Shown one piece after another: positions 6,748 to 12,923 of a DNA stretch of 15,633 nucleotides (positions within the stretch are counted from its first letter, which is position 1; the number at the start of each line of letters is the position of its first letter). Location of the stretch: NCBI GenBank assembly GCA_041689205.1, contig JBDNGQ010000120.1:1-15633 (forward strand), written 5' to 3'. This DNA is from JAVVEG01 sp041689205. Its GTDB lineage: Bacteria > Pseudomonadota > Gammaproteobacteria > Pseudomonadales > Pseudohongiellaceae. The translations under genes and the position numbers were made by a program. The notes beneath the pieces are model-generated. The model saw only the letters and a program-made list of their open reading frames with translations, searched no databases and had not been told where the DNA came from.

Positions 6748-6933
6748 CCTTTTAATTCTGCAAATGCGCTGAACCAGAACGGTGAGATACCTTCGTGCAG
6801 CGGCGTGTTCGAAACTACAACGAATCGCTACGAGGATGTGGTTCAGGTGGGTGAGGAAACCCTGCGGGTGGAGTTTGAATTGATAAATGCAGAAAACCTG
6901 GTTTTACAACTCAGAGAAATTGAAGGGCTTTAG
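6748..6933 (+). pseudogene. Orphan 3' gene fragment
   Basis: Directly after the MITE, a frame of 61 codons has protein-like composition and ends in TAG. It includes CSGVFETTTNRYEDVVQVGE and ends LQLREIEGL. The open frame continues leftward only through the MITE, where it looks non-coding, and there is no suitable start with a ribosome binding site at the boundary. I do not recognise the family. It is best read as the C-terminus of a gene whose 5' part was lost or displaced. The sequence left of the MITE is a fragment on the opposite strand, so a simple insertion into one gene does not explain the layout. Confidence 0.45.
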
Positions 6934-7173
6934 TTTCTGTTTAAAGGGCGTCAGTTGCAAGGGATGACGGTGCCTGGAGCACAGTTGACTGGGTGATGGG
7001 AATTCATGGGTAAAATTCAGATACCCCTGCAGCGCTTTCCAGTCAACGAAGCTCAATGGAGCATGAAGTATGCAGATCGCATCTTAATGCCTGCGACGGA
7101 TATTTCTTTGTGCACCGTATAGGCTTGCGATAGACAATCGCTTTAAACAAGCAATCAATGACGGAGTAATACT
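6934..7173 (+). promoter_or_regulatory. Intergenic region upstream of the EF-hand gene, probable promoter region
   Basis: I see no gene in these 240 bases. They should carry the promoter of the EF-hand gene and perhaps of the sigma operon. Two weak candidates are TTGTGC (7108-7113) with TAGACA (7131-7136) at 17 bases for sigma-70, and TGCGAC (7092-7097) with CGTATA (7116-7121) at 18 bases in an ECF-like layout. Neither is compelling. The GGAG at 7163-7166 is the ribosome binding site of the next gene. Confidence 0.25.
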
Positions 7174-7770
7174 ATGCGAAACAAGATTCGTTTTATTTCC
7201 CTTTCTACCCTGAGTCTGATGGTCAGTCTGGCGGTGCAGGCGCAGCAACAGCCAGCGGCGACCGATGAGGCGCAAGCACCTGCAGGGCGTGGAGCTGAGC
7301 AGCACATGCAGCGTTTTGCCGAGTTGGACAGTAATACGGACGGCAACGTAAGCTATGAGGAATTTCGTGCTGCACCGATGGCAGCATTCGAACAATCGGA
7401 CAATGCTGGTGACACAAACACCAGTCGCGAAGAGGCGCTGGAGCGACGATTTATCCAGCTGGATTCCGATGCAAATGGTCTGCTGACGGCCGCTGAAATG
7501 AATAAACGCCTGCCAGGGGCCCTGGGCCAGCGCAGTCAGGGAGATCGCCCTGAAAGGGGGCAGGCACAAGGCCAGCGACAAGGTGCTCAAGGTCAACAAC
7601 AAGGTGCTCAACGTGCGCCGGGGCTGAGAAACATTCCACCCGAACAGCGCGAACAGATGCGCGAAAGGATGCAACAGATGACACCCGAGCAACGCGAGCG
7701 GATGCGTGATCAGATGCAGGATCGGCGACGAGAGCGGCAAACACAGGGCGATCAGAGCGGCGACCTCTGA
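7174..7770 (+). CDS. Exported EF-hand protein with LTxxQ-like C-terminal repeats
   Basis: This 198-residue protein has a signal peptide ending at VQA-QQQ (about residue 23), so it should be periplasmic. Two calcium-binding EF-hand loops are visible: DSNTDGNVSYEE (52-63) and DSDANGLLTAAE (97-108). Both have acidic residues at positions 1 and 12 of the loop. A Q/G-rich linker (about 122-148) follows, containing a 7-residue repeat. A charged helical tail then repeats the pattern P-E-Q-R-E-x-M-R (155-164 and 171-180). This recalls the LTxxQ motifs of CpxP/Spy-type periplasmic proteins. Likely roles are calcium or metal binding, or envelope protection; the function is not established. GGAG lies seven bases before the ATG. 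The sigma factor gene follows after 78 bases without an obvious terminator, so it may belong to the same regulon or transcript. A long minus-strand frame over this gene is an artefact of its biased codons. Confidence 0.85.
   Translation: MRNKIRFISLSTLSLMVSLAVQAQQQPAATDEAQAPAGRGAEQHMQRFAELDSNTDGNVSYEEFRAAPMAAFEQSDNAGDTNTSREEALERRFIQLDSDANGLLTAAEMNKRLPGALGQRSQGDRPERGQAQGQRQGAQGQQQGAQRAPGLRNIPPEQREQMRERMQQMTPEQRERMRDQMQDRRRERQTQGDQSGDL
7578..7611 (+). repeat. 21-bp in-frame tandem repeat in the EF-hand gene
   Basis: ACAAGGTGCTCAA occurs at 7578-7590 and again at 7599-7611, a period of 21 bases or seven codons. It encodes repeated Q-G-A-Q in the flexible Q/G-rich linker. Copy number could vary between strains without breaking the frame. 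Confidence 0.7.
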
Positions 7771-7848
7771 CCATGGATGATGGGCACTAAGTCAGCCTCA
7801 CGTTGCTGTGGATTCACTGGATACTGAATGCCCGACGAAGGAAATGTG

Positions 7849-8421
7849 ATGCTGACAGATGAGCAGTTGATGGCGGCTATCGTGAACGGTGATCGTCATG
7901 CTTATGCTGAGGTGGTGCGCAGACACGCCAGACCGCTGGCTGCTTTTGCCTGGCGCATGCTGGGCAATGAGAGTGAAGCTCAGGACATTGTCCAGGAAAC
8001 CTTCCTGCGTCTATGGATGCAGGCGCAGCGTTGGGATTCGCAAAAATCGGCATTGAGCACATGGCTCCATCGTATTGCTCATAATCTGTGTATTGATAGC
8101 CTGCGCAAGCTTCGCGCAAGCAGTGATGACGACATCGCCGAGCTGCTGGATGACCGTGAATCTGCCGAACAGGAAGTAAGCCGTGAGTCTCGGCAGGTTC
8201 AGCTCCATGCAGCAATCGCGGCATTGCCGGAGCGTCAGCGTAGTGCGCTGATTCTGACTCATTTCCAGAGTCTTTCGAACAAAGAAGTTGCTGAGATTCT
8301 GGATATATCCGTCAATGCGCTGGAGTCCTTGCTGTCCAGAGCCCGACGAACATTGAAGCATCGCTTGACGACAACTGAACTGGCATCAGCGCAAACCGAC
8401 CCCCGGAGTCTACGACTATGA
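7849..8421 (+). CDS. ECF-family RNA polymerase sigma factor
   Basis: This is a 190-residue group 4 sigma factor that directs RNA polymerase to a small stress regulon. Counting from the ATG at 7849, sigma region 2 spans about 8-90, with the core-binding motif DIVQETFLRLW at 46-56. Region 4 spans about 120-170, with LPERQRSALILTHFQSLS and the helix-turn-helix NKEVAEILDISVNALESLLSRARR. I chose 7849 because GAAGGAA sits six bases upstream. An in-frame ATG at 7828 has no ribosome binding site and would add seven residues. The stop overlaps the start of the next gene (ATGA at 8418-8421), implying translational coupling to its likely anti-sigma factor. The layout sigma, membrane protein, helical-hairpin sensor resembles cnrH/cnrY/cnrX in a different order. 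I cannot assign an ECF group number. Confidence 0.92.
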   Translation: MLTDEQLMAAIVNGDRHAYAEVVRRHARPLAAFAWRMLGNESEAQDIVQETFLRLWMQAQRWDSQKSALSTWLHRIAHNLCIDSLRKLRASSDDDIAELLDDRESAEQEVSRESRQVQLHAAIAALPERQRSALILTHFQSLSNKEVAEILDISVNALESLLSRARRTLKHRLTTTELASAQTDPRSLRL

Positions 8422-8891
8422 CACCTGAACGATTTACCCAGCTGGTTGACAGCTACGGTGGCGAACTGCTGCGCTGGCCTGAGTCCTTGCAGAGTGAGGC
8501 CCGCGATTGTCTGGCAGAAAGCCCGCAGCTGGGAACAGTTCTGCAACAGGGTGCTCAGCTCGACCAGGCACTTGAATACTGGACTGTACCGGCTTTCGCC
8601 GGGCTGGAAGCGCGGCTGTTACAACAGAATCTGCCGGACCGCCAGAAAGGATTGATTGATCGGATGGCAGTCTGGTTGATCCCCTTAAGCGGAACCCCGG
8701 TCTCCTGGTGGCGGCCGGCAGCTCTGGCGTGTCTGCCATTGCTGATGGGTCTGCTTATTGGTGGACAATTTGAACTGATTGACACGGAGCAGGGGCTTTC
8801 ATTTGAACCCTCATTTGAACAGTCGCTTGAACTGTCGCTGGAAGAAGAGCTGTACTTCATATCACTGAGCGATTACGCGGAGAGTTTGTAA
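8418..8891 (+). CDS. Probable membrane anti-sigma factor
   Basis: This is a 157-residue single-span protein translated in overlap with the ECF sigma gene. An N-terminal ~95-residue cytoplasmic part begins RFTQLVDSYGGELLRWPE, a pattern I associate with uncharacterised partners of ECF sigma factors. One transmembrane helix follows at about 99-117. The C-terminal ~40 residues would be periplasmic and are strongly acidic, built on a fourfold repeat SFEP/SFEQ/SLEL/SLEE. No zinc-binding anti-sigma motif (HxxxCxxC) is present, so it is not a ZAS-type factor. The inferred role is to hold the sigma factor at the membrane until a periplasmic signal arrives, probably through the next gene product, whose ATG overlaps its stop (TAATG). 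The assignment rests mainly on position and topology. Confidence 0.7.
   Translation: MTPERFTQLVDSYGGELLRWPESLQSEARDCLAESPQLGTVLQQGAQLDQALEYWTVPAFAGLEARLLQQNLPDRQKGLIDRMAVWLIPLSGTPVSWWRPAALACLPLLMGLLIGGQFELIDTEQGLSFEPSFEQSLELSLEEELYFISLSDYAESL
8799..8846 (+). repeat. 12-bp tandem repeat, four units, in the anti-sigma gene
   Basis: Four adjoining 12-base units starting TCATTTGAAC, TCATTTGAAC, TCGCTTGAAC and TCGCTGGAAG encode SFEP, SFEQ, SLEL and SLEE. They make up much of the acidic periplasmic tail. The first two units are almost identical, suggesting fairly recent duplication. Confidence 0.75.
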
Positions 8892-9409
8892 TGACAATCA
8901 TTCGCAGAAATGCGCTGCTAATAGTGATGTTTACCTCGATAGCGGTGAATCTGTTTCTAGTTGGAGCTTTTGCTGCCAACGCCATGAACCGTCCTGGATC
9001 TGTTGCGGCTGCGCCTGCAGGGTTAGGCTGGATGGTGCAGGATCTGGAGCCGGAATTGCGGCAGACCCTGCAGCCGCAGTTGCAATCTTTTGGTGAGGAT
9101 ATTCGCCCGCTGCGCGGACAGATGTTTCGTGCGCAACGTGAGGTCAATCGGTTGCTTGCAGAGGATCAGCTGGATCGTGAGGCAGTACTGACGGCATTTG
9201 AAGAGCTGCGTCAGACTAATATGCATTATCAGCGCCAGTCTCATGAGCAAATAGTCATACTGCTGGCGCAACTTGATCCGGTCCAGCGCAAGCGCGCGCT
9301 GCGCTTTATGTCCGGGCGCCGCAATCCGATGGAAGGTCGGCCGGAAGGGCGCAGACCTGGTATGATTGATGGGCCTGGTACTGCGCCGGTTCGGCAGCCT
9401 GGCGTATAG
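8891..9409 (+). CDS. Periplasmic helical-hairpin sensor protein (CnrX/heavy-metal-sensor-like)
   Basis: This 172-residue protein is anchored by one N-terminal helix (about 7-30), with a helical periplasmic domain at about 50-140. That domain includes DLEPELRQTLQPQL, an arginine/glutamate-rich long helix, and LDPVQRKRALRFM, an LTxxQ-like element. The pattern fits the periplasmic heavy-metal sensor / CpxP-like superfamily, where a four-helix hooked hairpin senses metals or misfolded protein. The histidine-rich metal site of CnrX is not evident: only H112 and H118 lie in the domain, so the ligand may not be nickel or cobalt. The tail is rich in Gly, Pro and Arg. Its ATG overlaps the stop of the anti-sigma gene by one base, so sigma, anti-sigma and sensor are translationally coupled. 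It is the last gene of the operon; a hairpin follows. Confidence 0.75.
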   Translation: MTIIRRNALLIVMFTSIAVNLFLVGAFAANAMNRPGSVAAAPAGLGWMVQDLEPELRQTLQPQLQSFGEDIRPLRGQMFRAQREVNRLLAEDQLDREAVLTAFEELRQTNMHYQRQSHEQIVILLAQLDPVQRKRALRFMSGRRNPMEGRPEGRRPGMIDGPGTAPVRQPGV

Positions 9410-9421
9410 CGCAATCAGATT

Positions 9422-9450
9422 ATGTGCTGTCATATTAAACGGCAGCACAT
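9422..9450. terminator. Hairpin between convergent sigma operon and ggt
   Basis: ATGTGCTG (9422-9429) and CAGCACAT (9443-9450) form an eight-base-pair stem with a 13-base loop. It lies between the ends of two converging transcripts and could act as a bidirectional terminator. The T-tract after the stem is poor, so termination strength is doubtful. Confidence 0.4.
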
Positions 9451-9452
9451 TG

Positions 9453-9491
9453 AATTCAATATCCGAATTTAATATCCGAATTCAATATCCA
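9453..9491. repeat. 13-bp tandem repeat, three units, at the ggt stop codon
   Basis: Three contiguous 13-base units (AATTCAATATCCG, AATTTAATATCCG, AATTCAATATCCA) cover 9453-9491. The last unit contains the TGA stop of ggt on the minus strand, and the other two lie directly downstream of it. The copies differ at one or two positions. Confidence 0.8.
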
Positions 9492-11218
9492 ACCGCAGCT
9501 CCGTCACCCGCACGCGAATCGGCCGCACCTTGGAACAAGCCTGTCTCGCGGTCATAATAAATACCCATCGCCGAGCCCTGATTATTACCGACACGGGTGG
9601 TGTGTCCCTTGGCTTCGTAAAGGCGAATGGTGTCAACTGAGAAGGCATTGCCTTCCAGACTGGTGACATCGGGCAGCCACTGATGGTGAATCCGACCGGC
9701 CTCAACGGCCTGAGCAATATTCATCCCGTGATCAATCACATTCAGAATCACCTGCAGAGTGGTGTTAATGATTGTCCGCCCACCTGGACTGCCAATCGCC
9801 ATCAACGGTTGTCCGTCTTTGGCAACGATGGCCGGTGACATACTGGAGAGCATTCGCTTCTGCGGCGCCAGCAGATTAGGCGGGGTGCCGATCTGTCCCT
9901 GCCTGTTGGTGACACCGGGCACGGCATTAAAATCACCCATTTCATTGTTGAGCAGATATCCACTACCCCCAGCAACAATGCGGGAACCGTAGCTGTTTTC
10001 AAGGGTATAGGTGAGCGAGACCATATTGCCGCTGCTGTCGACCACAGAAAAATGCGTGGTTTCATCACTTTCGTAAATATTGCCGAACTCACGCTCGTCA
10101 CTGACAGAGGCGCGATCCATGTCGATGGTGGTCCGCAAGCTGGCCGCATAGTCTTTGTCCATCAGGCGGTTCAGTGGCATATCAGGATTAAAATCCGGAT
10201 CTCCCAGGAACTGCGCCCGGTCGGCGTAGGTGCGACGCATGGCTTCGGTCAGCAGATGCAGGTACTGCGCCGAGTTGTGGCCGGTTGCGGCCAGATCAAA
10301 TCCTTCCAGAATGTTCAGCATCTGGATAATGCCTGCTCCGCCGGAACTCGGTGGTGCCATGCTGACAATGTCGTAGCCGCGGTAAGTTCCTCGTACCGGT
10401 TCACGCTCGATGGCCGCATACAGAGCCAGATCTTCCTCGGTAATCAGACCGCCGCCATCTTGCATAAAGTCGGCCAGCAGACGGGCATTCTCGCCTTTAT
10501 AGAAACCATCGCGTCCTTCATTCTGGATCCGCTCCAGGGTCACCGCCAGATCCGGCTGATGCCATGTGTCTCCAAGCTGATACTGGGAACCATCGGCTTT
10601 GAGGAAGACTTCGGCTGATGAGGGATACGATTGCCAGAACGATAGATTCCGCCCAAAACCATCAAAAAGCGCGTAGCTGATCGGAATACCATCGCTCGCG
10701 AGTTTAACCGAAGGTGCTACCAGATCCGCCCAGGGCAGACTGCCCAGCCGTTGATGAGCAAGATACAGTCCGGCCACAGTGCCAGGTACACCCACCGAAA
10801 GCAGACCGCGATGATTTGAATTATCGATGACCTTGCCATCCTCACCCAGGTACATGGTTTCGGAAGCGGCCAGCGGTGCCTTTTCACGGAAATCGAAGGT
10901 GGTGGCGTAACCGTCTTCGCCATGGAAAACCAGAAAGCCGCCGCCACCGATGTTACCAGCGGTCGGCCAGGTTACTGCCAGCGCAAACGCGGTTGCTATA
11001 GCCGCGTCTACGGCGTTGCCGCCTTGTTTCAGAACCTCTACACCGACCTCGGACGCCAGTCGGGAGGCACTGGTAACGATGCCGTTCTCTGCTCGCAGCG
11101 GGGTGCGGCCACCGTCCGCAAACAGCGGAAAAGACAGCAGCGCGATTAGTAAACAACTGATTGTTCGGGTAAACAGGCTGGACCGGTAAGGGCTGGCAGG
11201 GAGGCGGTTATAAGGCAT
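9482..11218 (-). CDS. ggt: Gamma-glutamyltransferase precursor
   Basis: This enzyme removes or transfers the gamma-glutamyl group of glutathione and related compounds in the periplasm. It is made as a 578-residue precursor that cleaves itself into two subunits. A signal peptide occupies about residues 1-34 (hydrophobic core 19-32). The autoprocessing and nucleophile threonine is T387 in ESDETTHFSVVD, so the large subunit would be about 35-386 and the small one 387-578. Other family residues are R111 (DFREKAP), the GGGGF motif (91-95), S458-S459 (LSSMSP) and the oxyanion glycines GSPGG (476-480). The lid loop NNEMGDFNAVPGV lacks the tyrosine that covers the active site in E. coli Ggt. The length is normal. 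The ATG at 11218 has only a weak GAGA upstream. Tandem repeats flank both ends of the gene. It runs toward the sigma operon and may help recycle glutathione or peptides. Confidence 0.95.
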   Translation of the reverse strand: MPYNRLPASPYRSSLFTRTISCLLIALLSFPLFADGGRTPLRAENGIVTSASRLASEVGVEVLKQGGNAVDAAIATAFALAVTWPTAGNIGGGGFLVFHGEDGYATTFDFREKAPLAASETMYLGEDGKVIDNSNHRGLLSVGVPGTVAGLYLAHQRLGSLPWADLVAPSVKLASDGIPISYALFDGFGRNLSFWQSYPSSAEVFLKADGSQYQLGDTWHQPDLAVTLERIQNEGRDGFYKGENARLLADFMQDGGGLITEEDLALYAAIEREPVRGTYRGYDIVSMAPPSSGGAGIIQMLNILEGFDLAATGHNSAQYLHLLTEAMRRTYADRAQFLGDPDFNPDMPLNRLMDKDYAASLRTTIDMDRASVSDEREFGNIYESDETTHFSVVDSSGNMVSLTYTLENSYGSRIVAGGSGYLLNNEMGDFNAVPGVTNRQGQIGTPPNLLAPQKRMLSSMSPAIVAKDGQPLMAIGSPGGRTIINTTLQVILNVIDHGMNIAQAVEAGRIHHQWLPDVTSLEGNAFSVDTIRLYEAKGHTTRVGNNQGSAMGIYYDRETGLFQGAADSRAGDGAAVGY

Positions 11219-11240
11219 TATGTATTCTCGCTATGACTCG

Positions 11241-11280
11241 CTAAGGTTCTCACAGGCTAAGGTTCTCACAGACTAAGGTC
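11241..11280. repeat. 16-bp tandem repeat (2.5 units) upstream of ggt
   Basis: CTAAGGTTCTCACAG is repeated at 11241-11255 and 11257-11271, each followed by one variable base, and a third partial copy CTAAGGTC ends at 11280. The array lies 22 bases upstream of the ggt start, where a promoter or 5' leader is expected, and may act as a regulator binding array. No inverted symmetry within the unit was seen. Confidence 0.75.
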
Positions 11281-11312
11281 ATGGAAATGATTGCCTCCGC
11301 TACTGGCCTCTT

Positions 11313-11513
11313 TCAAGGTAAAGCCCACCAGATCAGCAGCAGGCCAGCAGGCAAGCCGAGGAAAAATAATCCCCACAGCGTCCCTACATTGGTTTCGTCC
11401 CCGTACTTATCGGAAATTTTAAGGGCGCGGGCAAAAAGTGCATATCCGGAAATTCCGCCCAGCAAAAGCAGACCCCCACCAACGATCAATATAACTATAT
11501 CGAATGCTGACAT
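11313..11513 (-). CDS. Small two-helix membrane protein
   Basis: This 66-residue protein has two hydrophobic helices (about 5-30 and 43-65) joined by a short charged loop, ISDKYGDETN. The first helix is glycine-rich (IVGGGLLLLGGISGY). It starts ten bases after the stop of the PH-domain gene, with TAGGTG about eight bases before the ATG, so the two are almost surely one transcript. I do not recognise a named family. A partner role with the PH-domain membrane protein is a reasonable inference from the tight spacing. Confidence 0.75.
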   Translation of the reverse strand: MSAFDIVILIVGGGLLLLGGISGYALFARALKISDKYGDETNVGTLWGLFFLGLPAGLLLIWWALP

Positions 11514-11523
11514 TTACAGGCAC

Positions 11524-11946
11524 CTACTCAATATCAATTTCACGAACACCTTTTCTGGTGCGGTTTGCCTCAACATGGGTGCGGAAGATTTCACGCAATT
11601 CTTCACCGTTTGGAATAGCTCGGATCACCACCTGCGGGTGGGATTTGTCAGAAGTGTCGAGGATAAGATTGCCCAGCGAGAAAATTCTTAAAAAGAAAGG
11701 CTGCTCCAGCCGATAGTCTCGAACTCTGTACAATTCAAGTTCATCAGTTTCCTTATTCAAAACTCCGTATCGGGTTCTGAGCCTTTCCGTGGTCAGCTCG
11801 TATTTTGTGTTCTTGATGACCAGCCATTTCCAAAGAATGACCAGCAGTGGAATTACCAGCCAAAAAAACAAGCCCATAATTATAAATGTTCCAAGATTTA
11901 CAACCTGGGATGGCGTGCCACGCCATACCTCTTTTTCTTCTGACAT
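11524..11946 (-). CDS. Bacterial PH-domain membrane protein (bPH_2 / DUF304-like)
   Basis: This 140-residue protein has a short N-terminus (EEKEVWRGTPSQ), a hydrophobic region at about 17-45 that forms one or two membrane segments, and a cytoplasmic bacterial pleckstrin-homology domain at about 46-125. The domain shows the usual pattern TKYELTTERLRTRYGVL, then ELYRVRDYRLEQPF and GNLILDTSD. The family is found at the membrane, but its biochemical role is poorly defined. The start at 11946 is preceded by AGGAG at seven bases. The open frame extends to 12009, but that longer form has no comparable site. The downstream two-helix protein is probably cotranscribed. Identification of the domain is secure; function is not. 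Confidence 0.85.
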   Translation of the reverse strand: MSEEKEVWRGTPSQVVNLGTFIIMGLFFWLVIPLLVILWKWLVIKNTKYELTTERLRTRYGVLNKETDELELYRVRDYRLEQPFFLRIFSLGNLILDTSDKSHPQVVIRAIPNGEELREIFRTHVEANRTRKGVREIDIE

Positions 11947-12059
11947 TTTTATCTCCTGGTGGTTGCGCATCTGCACTTGATCAGCCGATTGGTTCAAAGC
12001 CTGACACACAGTGCAATGGTAAGGTCAGCGGGTGCGTGAATCCACACTAAATCGTATTT

Positions 12060-12662
12060 TTATTTTTGCCTGGCCAGAATTCTGGCCAGAGCCATCTTGC
12101 GTCCGTCCGGGTCTTCCTCAAGTCCTTCCCAAGACACTTCAATCGACATAGCCGAAGCGGCTGCCTTCAATTCTCCCGCCTCAGCACGAAAACGCGTACC
12201 CTCTGGGCCTCCCACCTCTGCATCACTGCGCATATGCACCTCGCTGAGCAGGAATCCTTCCGGGTTCAAATGGCTTGAGACTGATCTCAATAAAGGCAGA
12301 TTCAGATAGCGAATCATTACGATGAGATCATAGTTGCCGCAGGTAGCGGGCAAGCCCAGTTCAAGATCATGCTCTATCCAGGTGATGCCGGAAAGTTCTG
12401 CGTTCCGGGCAGAGGCTTTAGCTCTGTCCAGCGCCTCCGAGGAGATATCCACGGCATCCACCTGGCAGCCTTGTCGAGCCAGGAAAAGGGAATTTCTGCC
12501 CGCGCCGCAGGCAATATCCAGTGCCCGCAAAGCAGGCCTGTGCTGTTGAGCTTTCTGGATCTGTGGCAGGCAATCTTCCAGGAAAACGCTCGGATGCGTT
12601 CTATCCTGATAAGCCCCTTCGCGGTAGCGCTGCTGCCATTTTGTCTTGTCTGAGTTACTCAT
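12060..12662 (-). CDS. Class I SAM-dependent methyltransferase
   Basis: This 200-residue protein has a Rossmann-type methyltransferase fold. Motif I ALDIACGAGRNSLFLA (about 47-62) binds SAM, and the acidic end of strand 2 is D72 in VDAVDIS. HDLELGLP (98-105) and YDLIVMIRYL (111-120) follow as the later strands. The N-terminus W-x2-RY-x-E-x-AYQ (9-19) resembles TehB-like and thiol/small-molecule methyltransferases. The substrate cannot be set from sequence. The halide/thiol methyltransferase signature I would expect for methyl halide formation was not seen. The ribosome binding site is weak. A near-perfect palindrome lies 17 bases upstream of the start, suggesting local regulation. The PH-domain gene lies 113 bases downstream on the same strand and could share the transcript. 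Confidence 0.85.
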   Translation of the reverse strand: MSNSDKTKWQQRYREGAYQDRTHPSVFLEDCLPQIQKAQQHRPALRALDIACGAGRNSLFLARQGCQVDAVDISSEALDRAKASARNAELSGITWIEHDLELGLPATCGNYDLIVMIRYLNLPLLRSVSSHLNPEGFLLSEVHMRSDAEVGGPEGTRFRAEAGELKAAASAMSIEVSWEGLEEDPDGRKMALARILARQK

Positions 12663-12678
12663 ACAGGTGCTCTGTTGC

Positions 12679-12714
12679 GGCCATGCGGCCCAATCAAATG
12701 ATTGGCCTATGGCC
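12679..12714. promoter_or_regulatory. Palindrome / hairpin upstream of the methyltransferase gene
   Basis: CCAATCA-aa-TGATTGG (12690-12705) is a seven-base-pair inverted repeat. It is enclosed by a second matching pair, GGCCAT (12679-12684) and ATGGCC (12709-12714). In DNA it could be an operator between the divergent methyltransferase and amidohydrolase genes. In the methyltransferase leader RNA it would fold as a hairpin with an internal loop. The rest of the 12663-12923 interval shows no gene, and no -35/-10 pair I would defend. Confidence 0.5.
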
Positions 12715-12923
12715 CCCGACTGCGGTGTGTTTGACCTTACTGCAGCTTAGTCCTGTGGGATAGCTAAAAACCACCCTTTTGTAGACGGTAATCAACGAAC
12801 GGCATTTGTTTACAGTGCTCTGTTTTTGGAGTTCCGAAGCTGGACAACGCGCCTCTGCAGAGATACCTTTCATTCCGTCCTACACATAACATCCGGCATA
12901 CTCCCCACCAGAGGTATTACATT

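Noticed and set aside
7084..7740. 218-codon open frame on the minus strand
   Set aside because: It lies opposite the EF-hand gene, whose signal peptide, EF-hands and ribosome binding site are clear. The minus-strand product is low-complexity and has no recognisable domain.
9453..9491. Short direct repeats considered as a CRISPR-like array
   Set aside because: The units are contiguous with no spacers and only 13 bases long, so this is a simple tandem repeat.
12060..12662. Methyltransferase as a halide methyltransferase tied to the dehalogenases
   Set aside because: The sequence resembles generic TehB-like methyltransferases. It lies about 7.5 kb from the dehalogenases, and nothing in it points to halide as acceptor.
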